Notes under the pieces: generated by a model
Databases searched by the model: none
What the model was told of the DNA's origin: nothing
The model's input: only the letters and a program-made list of their open reading frames with translations
Translations under genes and position numbers: made by a program
From: CAYURR01 sp964446745
GTDB taxonomy: Bacteria > Bacillota > Clostridia > Lachnospirales > WQUN01
Length of the DNA stretch: 36,696 nucleotides
Reading direction: 5' to 3'
Assembly (NCBI GenBank): GCA_964446745.1
Contig: CAYURR010000006.1
Coordinates: 1 to 36,696 of the forward strand
Shown here: positions 17,046 through 25,258 of the stretch, piece by piece
Position numbering within the stretch: the stretch's first letter is position 1
How the letters are laid out: each line of letters starts with the position of its first letter

Positions 17046-17276
17046 TTAGTTAATGATTTCTACCATGATACGCTTGTCCTCATGGGTTGCGGCGGCCTTT
17101 ACGACCGTGCGTATCGCCTTTGCTATGCGGCCCTGTTTGCCGATGACCTTACCCATGTCCTCGGATGCCACTTTTAACTCAAGCACTGTGTTGCCGTCTC
17201 GCTCAAGCTCCGAAACCGTTACCGCATCCGTATTATCTACGAGGTTCTTCGCTATGATCTCGAGCAACTGTTTCAT
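17046..17276 (-). CDS. khpA: KH-domain RNA-binding protein KhpA (YlqC)
   Basis: This 76-residue single KH domain is the standard size for KhpA. The RNA-binding GxxG loop is GKQG in MGKVIGKQGRIAKAIRTVVK. KhpA binds RNA with KhpB/Jag and influences cell-division and cell-length control in Gram-positive bacteria. It starts directly after the rpsP stop (no gap), the common firmicute arrangement, so it is translated from the same message. Nothing is missing. The genes that usually follow (rimM, trmD, rplS) are absent here. Confidence 0.95.
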   Translation of the reverse strand: MKQLLEIIAKNLVDNTDAVTVSELERDGNTVLELKVASEDMGKVIGKQGRIAKAIRTVVKAAATHEDKRIMVEIIN

Positions 17277-17516
17277 TTACAGTACACCTGCCTTTTTAAG
17301 CAAGCTCCTTACTGTCTCAGTAGGCTGTGCGCCGTTTTGGATCCACTTCTTTGCGGCTTCTGCATCGATCTTGACCTCTGCAGGCTGCTTGATCGGATCG
17401 TATGTGCCGATCTCGTCGATCGTCTTACCGTCGCGCGGTGAACGTGAATCTGCCACCACTACCCTATAAAACGGCTTTTTCTTTGCGCCAAGTCTCTTTA
17501 ACCTAATCTTTACCAT
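17277..17516 (-). CDS. rpsP: 30S ribosomal protein bS16
   Basis: This 79-residue protein starts MVKIRLKRLGAKKKPFYRVV, the invariant bS16 opening, with DSRSPRDGKTIDEIGTYDP following. Length is normal. It binds 16S rRNA early in 30S assembly. GGAGG lies ten bases before ATG 17516. It sits between ffh (35 nt gap) and khpA (0 nt gap) as in most Firmicutes. Confidence 0.98.
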   Translation of the reverse strand: MVKIRLKRLGAKKKPFYRVVVADSRSPRDGKTIDEIGTYDPIKQPAEVKIDAEAAKKWIQNGAQPTETVRSLLKKAGVL

Positions 17517-17551
17517 CTTAAATGCACCTCCGAAGTATTTTAAAAGCTAAT

Positions 17552-18898
17552 TTATTTGAAAAAGGGTAATCCAAGCCCTCTTTTTCCTTTCTTCATGCCG
17601 GCTATGCTACCGGTCATTTCCTTCATCATCTTCTTCATTTCCTCAAACTGCTTCAGCAAACGGTTGATCTCTTGAATGCTCAAGCCGCAGCCAGCAGCTA
17701 TGCGACGCTTGCGAGAGCTGTTGATGATGTTCGGGTGTCGGCGTTCCTGGGGGGTCATCGAGTATATGATCGCCTCGACATGCTTAGTGGGATTATCACC
17801 CAATTCCAACGACTCCAGTCCCGCTTGCTTGAGGCCAGGTATCATGCCGAGTATATTCTCAAGCGGCCCCATCTTCTTTATTTGCTGCATTTGATTTAAA
17901 AAGTCATCGAGCGAAAACTCGTTTGAGCGCATTTTGCGTTCGAGCTCGATCGCCTGCTTCTCATCAAATGCTTCTTGTGCCTTGTCAATCAGCGAGAGCA
18001 CGTCGCCCATACCGAGTATACGTGAGGCCATACGATCAGGGAAAAAGGGCTCCATATCCTCGACCTTTTCACCCATACCCACGTATTTGATAGGCTTGCC
18101 CGTGACCGATCGCACCGACAGCGCAGCACCGCCGCGCGTATCACTGTCTAATTTCGACATGATGATACCGTCGATCCCGAGGCGTTCGTTAAAGGTCTCG
18201 GCAACCGTGACCGCATCCTGACCCGTCATTGCGTCTATTACGATCAAGATTTCCTGAGGGCGTGCGACTGATTTCATCTCTGAAAGCTCATCCATCAGCT
18301 CGTCATTTATATGAAAACGTCCGGCTGTATCCAAGATCACCACGTCGTAGTGCTCATTAATGGCAAACTCGATTGAAGCCTTTGCTATCTCAGGTGGTTT
18401 TTTGTCTGTGCCCATCTCGAATACCGGAATACCGAAATTATTGGCGAGTATTTGAAGTTGCTTTATAGCTGCGGGTCTGTAGACGTCGCAACCGACGAGT
18501 AGGGGTTTTTTGCCTTGTTTCCTGAGTATCGCACCGAGCTTTGCTGAAGCGGTTGTCTTACCCGCGCCGTTTAATCCTACCATCAAGTACACGGTAGGGG
18601 GCTTTGAAGCGAATGTAAGCTTGCTCTGTGATGAACCCAGAAGCGCAATCATCTCGTCATGTACAATCTTGATGACCTGTTGACCCGGCGTGAGGCTTTC
18701 GAGTACTGAACCGCCCACAGCCTTTTCGGTCACCGTGTCTATGAATTTCTTTACGATCTTGAAATTGACGTCGGCCTCTAAGAGCGCAAGCTTAACCTCG
18801 CGCATGGCTTCCTTTACGTCCTTTTCGGTCAGGCGGCCCTTGCCGCGCAGTTTATTGAACACCTGAGTGAGTTTATCCGTGAGACTGTCAAAAGCCAT
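17552..18898 (-). CDS. ffh: Signal recognition particle protein Ffh (SRP54)
   Basis: This is a 448-residue GTPase, full length for Ffh. ATG 18898 (MAFDSLTDKLTQVFNKLRGK) is preceded by AGGAGGTG. An N domain covers about residues 1-95. The G domain has P-loop GLNGAGKTT (about 105-113), DTAGR, and a G4 segment SKLDSDTRGGAALS, where Asp replaces the usual Gly in the KLDGD motif but KxD is kept. The Met-rich M domain (about 320-440) includes QMQQIKKMGPLENILGMIPG and ends GLGLPFFK. It binds signal peptides on the ribosome together with SRP RNA and docks on FtsY. No ffs RNA gene was recognised in this window. Its start overlaps ylxM by 11 nt. Confidence 0.98.
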   Translation of the reverse strand: MAFDSLTDKLTQVFNKLRGKGRLTEKDVKEAMREVKLALLEADVNFKIVKKFIDTVTEKAVGGSVLESLTPGQQVIKIVHDEMIALLGSSQSKLTFASKPPTVYLMVGLNGAGKTTASAKLGAILRKQGKKPLLVGCDVYRPAAIKQLQILANNFGIPVFEMGTDKKPPEIAKASIEFAINEHYDVVILDTAGRFHINDELMDELSEMKSVARPQEILIVIDAMTGQDAVTVAETFNERLGIDGIIMSKLDSDTRGGAALSVRSVTGKPIKYVGMGEKVEDMEPFFPDRMASRILGMGDVLSLIDKAQEAFDEKQAIELERKMRSNEFSLDDFLNQMQQIKKMGPLENILGMIPGLKQAGLESLELGDNPTKHVEAIIYSMTPQERRHPNIINSSRKRRIAAGCGLSIQEINRLLKQFEEMKKMMKEMTGSIAGMKKGKRGLGLPFFK

Positions 18899-19241
18899 TG
18901 CACACCTCCTGTATCCTGTCGGGCATAGCTTGTAGCTCCGCATTGCCCGTTTCGTCAGCTATCCGGCGCATGTCGTCGTAAATCTGGCGTAGCGCGTCTT
19001 GTTGTTTTAAATATTGTTCGACCAGATGAAGACAACTTTCGTAATGTGATAGTAAAGCCTCGGTACGTTTGAGTAGGTCGCGAACGGCCTGTGGAGTCGT
19101 CTGCTGTATCTCGCCAATCTCGGCCAAAGACAGATCCTGTAAATGGTAAAGCTCGTAACACTCACGCTGCTTGGCCGTCAACAGCTCACCGTAACAGTCA
19201 TATAAAAGCGCTGCTGTCAACAGTTCGTCCGTACCCGTCAT
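18888..19241 (-). CDS. ylxM: YlxM / UPF0122 HTH protein
   Basis: The protein has 117 residues; GTG 19253 is a possible longer start, but ATG 19241 has AGAGGTGGT at good spacing. The core LLTAKQRECYELYHLQDLSL and AEIGEIQQTTPQAVRDLLKR is a sigma-region-4-like helix-turn-helix characteristic of UPF0122 proteins. YlxM nearly always sits directly before ffh and has been reported to modulate SRP assembly in streptococci. The 11-nt overlap with ffh implies coupled translation. It is the first gene of the operon behind a consensus promoter. Confidence 0.93.
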   Translation of the reverse strand: MTGTDELLTAALLYDCYGELLTAKQRECYELYHLQDLSLAEIGEIQQTTPQAVRDLLKRTEALLSHYESCLHLVEQYLKQQDALRQIYDDMRRIADETGNAELQAMPDRIQEVCNGF

Positions 19242-19271
19242 GCGCCTCACCACCTCTGTAATCGGGACTAT

Positions 19272-19289
19272 TAAAGTAAAATTACTTTA
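19272..19289. promoter_or_regulatory. Palindrome in the ylxM-ffh leader
   Basis: TAAAGTAA and TTACTTTA (8-bp arms, 2-nt centre) lie at 19272-19289, 15 to 32 bp downstream of the -10 box and so just after the predicted transcript start. It could be an operator that blocks early elongation; its AT content makes a stable RNA hairpin unlikely. Confidence 0.4.
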
Positions 19290-19303
19290 TAAAGCATAGT
19301 TGC

Positions 19304-19332
19304 AGTATAATTGCTCGTAACGGTTTTGTCAA
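19304..19332 (-). promoter_or_regulatory. Sigma-A promoter of ylxM-ffh-rpsP-khpA
   Basis: On the - strand a perfect TTGACA (19327-19332) and TATACT (19304-19309) are 17 bp apart, 62 bp before the ylxM start. This is one of the two strongest promoter matches in the window, as expected for a housekeeping operon. Confidence 0.8.
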
Positions 19333-19360
19333 TGGTTCAATGGAATAGTCCTAAAAAATA

Positions 19361-19406
19361 ACCACGGATTTACACAGATCCGTAGTGATCCGCGTTAATC
19401 CGTGGT
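19361..19406 (-). terminator. Terminator of the fatty-acid operon, built from an ACCACGGATT repeat
   Basis: ACCACGGATT (19361-19370) and AATCCGTGGT (19397-19406) are perfect 10-bp arms. On the - strand TTATTTTTTAGG follows directly, so it terminates the accA end of the fab operon. Read on the - strand, the left arm and loop contain successive ACGGATT, GCGGATC and ACGGATC units, a tandem-like build resembling an intergenic repeat of similar sequence that I recall from many unrelated bacterial genomes. Confidence 0.8.
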
Positions 19407-19419
19407 ATGGTTTTATATT

Positions 19420-20190
19420 CTATAGCCTAAACTCGCCCATGCCTCTGAAACGTGCGTACCTTTTCTCTAAAAGCAGCTCTGTCGGCAATGCTGTGTTTTC
19501 CTTGAGTATGGACGTAAGTTGCGCCTTAAGACGGTCAAACAGCCCGTCACCCTCGGGTACTATCCGTTCTACCACACCGAGTTTCAATAAATCCTCTGCT
19601 GTGAGTTTTAGGCATTCGCTGGCTTCTTGTACCTTGGTAGGGTCTTTCCAGAGGATGCTTGCGCAGCCCTCCGGGGAAATGACTGAATAAACGGCATTTT
19701 CGAGCATCCAGATCTCGTCTGCGACCGCAAGTGCAAGTGCGCCACCACTGCCGCCTTCACCGATGATGATAGAGATAACGGGTGTCTTTAGCGTCATCAT
19801 CTCCATCAGGTTATCCGCGATGGCTTGACCCTGTCCACGTTCCTCTGCTCCAATACCGCAGTAGGCTCCCGATGTATCTACGATGCACACAACAGGGCGG
19901 TGAAACTTCTCGGCCAGCTTCATCTGCCGCAAAGCTTTTCTATAACCCTCCGGATGAGCGGAGCCGAAGTTACGCATGGCCTTTTCCTTTACGTTTTTGC
20001 CTTTCTCGATGCCTATAACCGTGACGGGCAGGTGATTCAGATAAGCTATACCAGATACGACAGCACGGTCATCCCCGAAACGCCTGTCCCCATGCATTTC
20101 CATAAAGCCGCTGAAGATGCCGTTTATACACTCAAGCGCGGTATGACGGTCCTTTGCGCGCGCCGCTATAACCCTCTCATGTGCCTTCAT
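19420..20190 (-). CDS. accA: Acetyl-CoA carboxylase carboxyltransferase subunit alpha
   Basis: This is a 256-residue protein. ATG 20190 is preferred because GGAG lies eight bases upstream; ATG 20208 would put that site inside the gene. MHGDRRFGDDRAVVSGIAYL, FGSAHPEGYRKALRQMKLAE, DTSGAYCGIGAEERGQGQAI and IIGEGGSGGALALAVAD are the canonical AccA segments, forming the crotonase-fold site and oxyanion loop. It moves the carboxyl from carboxybiotin to acetyl-CoA together with AccD. It is short like other clostridial forms compared with about 319 residues in E. coli, mainly lacking the N-terminal helix. It overlaps accD and is the last gene before the terminator. Confidence 0.97.
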   Translation of the reverse strand: MKAHERVIAARAKDRHTALECINGIFSGFMEMHGDRRFGDDRAVVSGIAYLNHLPVTVIGIEKGKNVKEKAMRNFGSAHPEGYRKALRQMKLAEKFHRPVVCIVDTSGAYCGIGAEERGQGQAIADNLMEMMTLKTPVISIIIGEGGSGGALALAVADEIWMLENAVYSVISPEGCASILWKDPTKVQEASECLKLTAEDLLKLGVVERIVPEGDGLFDRLKAQLTSILKENTALPTELLLEKRYARFRGMGEFRL

Positions 20191-21046
20191 GTACCCATCT
20201 CCTGTCATGCATCTTCAAAAGCTGCGTCAGATAACGTCGCTGACGTCCGCGTCCGATGATGTTATCTACAAACCCACGTTCGAGTAGGTATTCGGCTCTC
20301 TGAAAGCCCTCCGGGAGCTTTTTTCGTATGGTCTGCTCAATCACTCTTGGCCCCGCAAAGCCGATCAGCGCAAACGGTTCAGCAAGTATGATATCGGCCT
20401 GCATCGCAAAACTCGCGGTTACGCCTCCCGTCGTCGGGTCCGTCAGCACGCTGATATATAAAAGTCCTGCGTCGCTGTGTAGCTTCACGGCAGCGGAGGT
20501 TTTGGCCATCTGCATCAGAGACAATATACCCTCCTGCATGCGTGCGCCACCTGATACCGTGTAACCAATAACAGGGAGCTTGCGTTCGGTCGCAGATTCA
20601 AAAAGGCGGGTGATTTTCTCGCCCACCACGCTGCCCATGCTACCCATCATGAAATATGGCTCCATTACAAATATCCCGGTCTCGATATCACCGATCTTAC
20701 AAAAACCGCAGACCACCGCGTCGCGCTCAGCACTCTCGAGACGCGCGTTCCTGAGACGCTCGTCATATCCGGGGAAATTCAATACATTGACCGAGGTCAA
20801 TTCCGTATCGATCTCCGTAAATGTGTTCGCGTCGCATATGATACCGAGCCTCTGCCTCGCGTTCATCCGGAAATGATGTCCGCAATACGGGCATACGTTA
20901 TGCTTCTCGGCCAGCTCGTATGACGAGAGGTTCTTTTTGCAACGGGGGCAGGGGGTGGAGTAGCCCTCGAGCGGCTCACGGGAAGGGGTCTTTTGTAGTT
21001 TTGGTTGACCCTCGAGTACGTTTTTTGGTTTCTTGAATATGATCAT
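20177..21046 (-). CDS. accD: Acetyl-CoA carboxylase carboxyltransferase subunit beta
   Basis: This is a 289-residue protein. The N-terminal zinc ribbon is CPRCKKNL with CPYCGHHF (Cys about residues 33, 36, 52 and 55). The crotonase-fold domain has GFCKIGDIETGIFVMEPYFM, SGGARMQEGILSLMQMAKT, and the DPTTGGVTASFAMQADIILA loop. It forms the alpha2beta2 carboxyltransferase with AccA. AGGAGA lies before ATG 21046, which overlaps the accC stop in ATGA. All motifs are intact. Confidence 0.97.
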   Translation of the reverse strand: MIIFKKPKNVLEGQPKLQKTPSREPLEGYSTPCPRCKKNLSSYELAEKHNVCPYCGHHFRMNARQRLGIICDANTFTEIDTELTSVNVLNFPGYDERLRNARLESAERDAVVCGFCKIGDIETGIFVMEPYFMMGSMGSVVGEKITRLFESATERKLPVIGYTVSGGARMQEGILSLMQMAKTSAAVKLHSDAGLLYISVLTDPTTGGVTASFAMQADIILAEPFALIGFAGPRVIEQTIRKKLPEGFQRAEYLLERGFVDNIIGRGRQRRYLTQLLKMHDRRWVHEGT

Positions 21047-22380
21047 TGTGATCTCCTAACTAACAGATCCGTCGTATAGGTAGAGTTTTCAAATTCCTCG
21101 TCGGAGAGTATCTCTTCTGCGAAATCCGCTGTATGGTCCACACCCTCGATGATCAACTCACAGAGTGCGGCCTTCATCTTTCTGATAGCCTCGTCGCGTG
21201 ATCCTGCCAGTACGATGAGCTTGCCGATCATCGAATCATAATAAGGCGGTATGGAATAGCCTTGATAGATAGCCGTGTCAAAACGTACCCATGGCCCACC
21301 CGGTACATGTAAAATGTCTATCTTGCCGCAGCAGGGTTTGAAGCCCTGATACGGGTTTTCCGCATTGATACGGCACTCTATAGCGTGGCCGCTGAATACG
21401 ATGTCCTGTTGGGTAAAGCTCAGCTCAAGCCCTGCTGCTATGCGTATCTGCCATTTCACAAGATCTATAGATGTGACCATCTCGGTAACTGGATGCTCGA
21501 CCTGTAGGCGCGTGTTCATCTCCATAAAATAGAAATGCCCGTCTTTGTCATATAGATATTCAATCGTACCCGCGCCTATGTAGCCTATGGATTTCCCGGC
21601 GCGTATAGAGGTTTCTATGATCGCGTTTCTCACCTCGTTAGAGATCAATGCAGACGGGCTCTCCTCGATGAGCTTTTGGTTCTTTCGTTGAACAGAGCAG
21701 TCGCGCTCGCCCAAGCACACCACGTTGCCGTGGGCGTCCGCCAAGATCTGCGCTTCGATATGTTTGACGTTACTGAGGTATTTTTCCATGTACACGGCAC
21801 CGTCGCCAAACGAAGCATGCGCCTCGTTTGTAGCGGCCAGGTAACATGCTTCGAGTTCATCCATACTATTAACCATACGAATGCCGCGTCCGCCGCCGCC
21901 AGCGCGAGCCTTTATCAGCAGCGGAAAGCCAATTCGTTCGGCTTCTGTTTTGGCGTGTCTCAGATCATTCACAAGGTCGCAGCCCGGTATAACGGGTACA
22001 TTGGCCGCTCTCATGGTTTTCTTGGCCATGTCCTTATCACCCATCGAGCTGATGATACGCGTCGGAGGGCCAATGAATACGATCCCGTGGGTCTCACATG
22101 CCTCGGCAAACGCCGGGTTCTCAGACAGAAAGCCGTAGCCCGGATGTATAGCCTCGGACTTGGTCGCGAGCGCCACGGAGATGATCGCATTCATATTCAG
22201 ATAGCTGTTCTTTGGCGAGGCACTGCCGATGCAATAGCATTCGTCGGCCAGGCTCACAAACAACGCCTCCCTGTCGGCCTCTGAAAACACAGCGACGGTT
22301 GCGATGCCCATTTCCTTACACGCGCGAATCACACGTACGGCTATTTCGCCCCTGTTTGCAATCAATATCTTTGAAAACAT
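21043..22380 (-). CDS. accC: Acetyl-CoA carboxylase biotin carboxylase subunit
   Basis: The protein has 445 residues (447 if ATG 22386 is used). ATG 22380 has GAGGA six bases upstream, whereas ATG 22386 has none but overlaps the fabZ stop. It opens KILIANRGEIAVRVIRACKE. The ATP-grasp domain includes the Gly-rich lid KARAGGGGRGIRMV, HIEAQILADAHGNV, and the catalytic EMNTRLQVEHPVTE loop. It carboxylates biotin on AccB using ATP and bicarbonate. Its length and motifs match AccC throughout, including the C-terminal PYYDSMIGKLIV segment. Confidence 0.97.
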   Translation of the reverse strand: MFSKILIANRGEIAVRVIRACKEMGIATVAVFSEADREALFVSLADECYCIGSASPKNSYLNMNAIISVALATKSEAIHPGYGFLSENPAFAEACETHGIVFIGPPTRIISSMGDKDMAKKTMRAANVPVIPGCDLVNDLRHAKTEAERIGFPLLIKARAGGGGRGIRMVNSMDELEACYLAATNEAHASFGDGAVYMEKYLSNVKHIEAQILADAHGNVVCLGERDCSVQRKNQKLIEESPSALISNEVRNAIIETSIRAGKSIGYIGAGTIEYLYDKDGHFYFMEMNTRLQVEHPVTEMVTSIDLVKWQIRIAAGLELSFTQQDIVFSGHAIECRINAENPYQGFKPCCGKIDILHVPGGPWVRFDTAIYQGYSIPPYYDSMIGKLIVLAGSRDEAIRKMKAALCELIIEGVDHTADFAEEILSDEEFENSTYTTDLLVRRSQ

Positions 22381-22382
22381 AT

Positions 22383-22811
22383 TCATTCCTCTTTGCTACG
22401 ATCCTCTTTAATAACCGCGAAGCTCAGCTCACCCAACGCGCAAAGCTTTTCGCCTACATATGCCTCGGACTTTACGAAATAGAACGGCGGTTTCGATTTG
22501 GCCAATGTGGTCTTGAATGTAATGTGATCACCGGGAAAAACCTTATCCTTGAACTTGACGTTGTTCATGCCTGTAAAATACGGCAAAAACGGCCCGTCTG
22601 ATTCTATCAGCAGACATGCGGACTGCGCCATCATCTCACAAAGTATCACACCGGGTACGACAGGTTTTTGCGGGAAATGACCCTGCAGAAAGTATTCATC
22701 GCCACGAACCGTATACGATGCCGTTGCGACACCTTCGATAAGCTCCGCCTCTTCGATCAAAAGCATCGGTTCCCTATGGGGGAGTATGTTTTTTATTTCG
22801 TCTTTATTCAC
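22383..22811 (-). CDS. fabZ: 3-hydroxyacyl-ACP dehydratase FabZ
   Basis: This is a 142-residue hot-dog-fold protein starting at GTG 22811 behind AGGGG. LPHREPMLLIEEA and the active-site helix GHFPQKPVVPGVILCEMMAQ hold the catalytic His and Glu. It dehydrates beta-hydroxyacyl-ACP to the trans-2-enoyl form for FabK. The stop overlaps the first possible accC start. Gene position between accB and accC is the usual clostridial one. No FabA-type isomerase features are visible, and no second dehydratase lies in the window. Confidence 0.97.
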   Translation of the reverse strand: MNKDEIKNILPHREPMLLIEEAELIEGVATASYTVRGDEYFLQGHFPQKPVVPGVILCEMMAQSACLLIESDGPFLPYFTGMNNVKFKDKVFPGDHITFKTTLAKSKPPFYFVKSEAYVGEKLCALGELSFAVIKEDRSKEE

Positions 22812-22830
22812 TTTATACCCCTATCAAAAG

Positions 22831-23295
22831 TTAAAGTATCTTGAACAATACCTGCCCATATTCGGCTATATCGCCGTTTTTGAGGCAAATATCGGCTATC
22901 TCACCGTCTGCCTCGGCGACTATTTCGTTCATCATCTTCATAGCCTCGATGATACACAGTACATCTCCGGCTTTTACCTTGCTGCCTATCGTTACGAACG
23001 GATCGCTGTCCGGTGACGGCGCGGAGTAAAACACACCTACGATAGGTGCCCTTACTACGGTGAAGTCACCGACATCAGAGACATTTTTCGTTTCGGCAGC
23101 CATATGGTCAGTGGTGTCTTTTACGCTGGGAATAATAGCCGGAATGTCGATACTGGGGGCAGGGCCGTAAATCGGTGCGGGTATTGGAGCGAAACGCTCA
23201 AGCATAATCCTCGTTTCGCCCTCGGATACCTCCACTCGCGTAAGTCCGTGCGCGTCCAATATCTCCGCCAAAGCCTTTACCTGATCTATATTCAT
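22831..23295 (-). CDS. accB: Biotin carboxyl carrier protein of acetyl-CoA carboxylase
   Basis: This is a 154-residue protein. The N-terminal 35 residues are a helical dimerisation segment, and residues about 40-70 form the usual Pro/Ala-rich flexible linker (FAPIPAPIYGPAPSIDIPAI). The biotinyl domain holds EAMKMMNEI, with the Lys to be biotinylated between two Met. AGAGG lies before ATG 23295. It carries carboxybiotin between AccC and AccA/AccD. Its start overlaps the fabF stop by 4 nt. Confidence 0.97.
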   Translation of the reverse strand: MNIDQVKALAEILDAHGLTRVEVSEGETRIMLERFAPIPAPIYGPAPSIDIPAIIPSVKDTTDHMAAETKNVSDVGDFTVVRAPIVGVFYSAPSPDSDPFVTIGSKVKAGDVLCIIEAMKMMNEIVAEADGEIADICLKNGDIAEYGQVLFKIL

Positions 23296-24524
23296 ATATT
23301 TAACCTCTTTAATACAATAGCCGCGTTGTGACCACCAAAGCCGATGGATATGGACACAGCCTTGTCTACATCACAGCTTCGCGCAATGTTTGGTACATAA
23401 TCCAGATCACATTCGGGATCGGGCTCTTTGTAATTGGCAGTCGGAGGGATGATGCCTGTTTCGATGGCCTTGGCTGCGGCTATGGCCTCTACGCCACCAG
23501 CTGCACCGAGCATATGGCCGGTCATCGATTTTGTAGAGCTTATGGGTACTTTGTATGCTATATCGCCGAGCGCAGTTTTTATAGCCAATGTCTCGAGCTT
23601 GTCGTTAGGTGGTGTGGATGTGCCGTGTGCGTTGATGTACATGTGTTCATCGGGTGTGATACCCGCCTCATGTATAGCCGCACCGATCATCCGCGCAGCA
23701 CAGGATCCGTCCGGACGCGGAGCCGTGACATGGTATGCGTCGCAGCTATGCGCGTATCCGCTGATCTCACAGTAGATCTTTGCGCCGCGAGCCTTTGCGC
23801 TCTCGTATTCCTCAAGCACAAGTATGCCCGCTCCTTCGCCTATGACAAAGCCGTCGCGACGTTTATCAAATGGCATCGAGCAGTTTTCCGGGTCGTTCGT
23901 TGTTGACAATGCGAGGCAATTTGAAAATCCCGCTACCGAGATAGGAACGATAGCGGCCTCTGCGCCGCCTGTAATAATAGCATCGGCGTAGCCATGCCTA
24001 ATTGCATGAAATGCCTCGCCGATCGCATGTGTACCGGTCGCACAGGCCGATACCACAGGTAGGTTTGGCCCTTGAGCATTATATTTGATCGCAACAAGGC
24101 CTGAGGCAATATTTGCTATCATCATCGGAATAAAGAACGGTGAAACCCGCCCGGGGCCCCTTGTGCTCAACATTTCAGTCTGAGAACTGAACGTACCTAT
24201 ACCGCCAATGCCGGAGCCGATATACACACCGAGCCTCTCGGGATCTACATTGCCGATGATGCCGCTCTCTTCAACGGCCTGCGTGGCCGCTGCAATAGCA
24301 TATTGCGCGTACAGGTCCGTCTTTTTTATCTCACTTTTTGCTATATATAATTCGGGATTAAAATCCTTTACCTCGGCTGCGATATGCACCTTCATATCTG
24401 TGGTATCGAAGCGCGTGATAGGACCGAAGCCGTGCTTAGCGTGTATAAGGCTCTGCCAGAATGATGAAACATCGTTACCGACAGGTGTCACACAGCCCAT
24501 CCCGGTTATTACTACTCTCTTCAT
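23292..24524 (-). CDS. fabF: Beta-ketoacyl-ACP synthase II
   Basis: This is a 410-residue protein. ATG 24524 overlaps the fabG stop in ATGA and begins MKRVVITGMGCVTPVGND, so it is preferred to GTG 24530. The thiolase-fold catalytic triad is present: Cys in VVSACATGTHAIGEA (about residue 163), His in NAHGTSTPPNDKLET, and His in SKSMTGHMLGAAGGVEA. It condenses malonyl-ACP with growing acyl-ACP, including the temperature-responsive C16 to C18 step in other bacteria. All conserved KAS II features are in place. Confidence 0.97.
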   Translation of the reverse strand: MKRVVITGMGCVTPVGNDVSSFWQSLIHAKHGFGPITRFDTTDMKVHIAAEVKDFNPELYIAKSEIKKTDLYAQYAIAAATQAVEESGIIGNVDPERLGVYIGSGIGGIGTFSSQTEMLSTRGPGRVSPFFIPMMIANIASGLVAIKYNAQGPNLPVVSACATGTHAIGEAFHAIRHGYADAIITGGAEAAIVPISVAGFSNCLALSTTNDPENCSMPFDKRRDGFVIGEGAGILVLEEYESAKARGAKIYCEISGYAHSCDAYHVTAPRPDGSCAARMIGAAIHEAGITPDEHMYINAHGTSTPPNDKLETLAIKTALGDIAYKVPISSTKSMTGHMLGAAGGVEAIAAAKAIETGIIPPTANYKEPDPECDLDYVPNIARSCDVDKAVSISIGFGGHNAAIVLKRLNI

Positions 24525-25258
24525 GTACACATACCCCCATCGACCCTGATAACCTCGCCTGTAATATACGCAGCCGCGTCAGATGCCAAGAAACGTACTA
24601 GTGCGGCTACCTCTTCGGGCTTACCCATACGTTTTAGCGGTATCATATTTGCGGCGTTGTCCTTTACGGACTGAGGTAGGGCCTCTGTCATATCTGTCTC
24701 TATAAAACCCGGTGCAACCGCGTTACAGGTCACGCTTTTCCCGGCGAATTCCCTTGCAATGGTTTTTGTTAGGCCGATCATACCGGCCTTTGATGCCGAA
24801 TAATTGGTCTGGCCGACATTGCCGGACAGACCGCTCACAGAGGTGATATTTATGATCCTACCTGCGGGTGAGCGCATGATATACCGCGACAGATGCTTGG
24901 TGAAATTGAATGCGGACTTTAGATTGACGTTTAATACATCGTCATAATCCGCCTCGCTCATACGCAATAGCAGATTGTCCTTTGTGATGCCCGCATTGTT
25001 TACGAGTATATCCACACCGCCGAATGCATTTGCGATCTCTTGGCAGATCAAATTTGATTGCTCGAAATCCGCAACGTTACAGCGATATGCCTCGGCCTTT
25101 ACACCGTATGCGCGTGCCTCGGTGCATACCGCATCTGCTGCTTCTGTGTTGCTTGAATATATTATTGCTATATTTATCTGAGCCTCGGCAAGCATCAGCG
25201 CAATAGTCCTGCCGATGCCGCGTGAGCCGCCTGTGATGACGGCTGTCTTATTTCCCAT
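24521..25258 (-). CDS. fabG: 3-oxoacyl-ACP reductase
   Basis: This is a 245-residue short-chain dehydrogenase. The cofactor loop is GGSRGIGRTIAL, NNAGIT follows, and the catalytic Ser, Tyr, Lys lie in INITSVSGL and YSASKAGMIGL. It reduces beta-ketoacyl-ACP with NADPH. GGAGG lies before ATG 25258. It overlaps fabD upstream by 11 nt and fabF downstream by 4 nt. FabG paralogues are common, but the fab operon position makes the fatty-acid role secure. Confidence 0.97.
   Translation of the reverse strand: MGNKTAVITGGSRGIGRTIALMLAEAQINIAIIYSSNTEAADAVCTEARAYGVKAEAYRCNVADFEQSNLICQEIANAFGGVDILVNNAGITKDNLLLRMSEADYDDVLNVNLKSAFNFTKHLSRYIMRSPAGRIINITSVSGLSGNVGQTNYSASKAGMIGLTKTIAREFAGKSVTCNAVAPGFIETDMTEALPQSVKDNAANMIPLKRMGKPEEVAALVRFLASDAAAYITGEVIRVDGGMCT

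Noticed and set aside
16463..17053. Open frame of 196 codons on the + strand under the Gfo/Idh/MocA gene
   Set aside because: It is antisense to a clear oxidoreductase gene and gives no recognisable protein.
21676..22284. Open frame of 202 codons on the + strand inside accC
   Set aside because: It is antisense to a fully conserved biotin carboxylase and its translation shows no recognisable domain.
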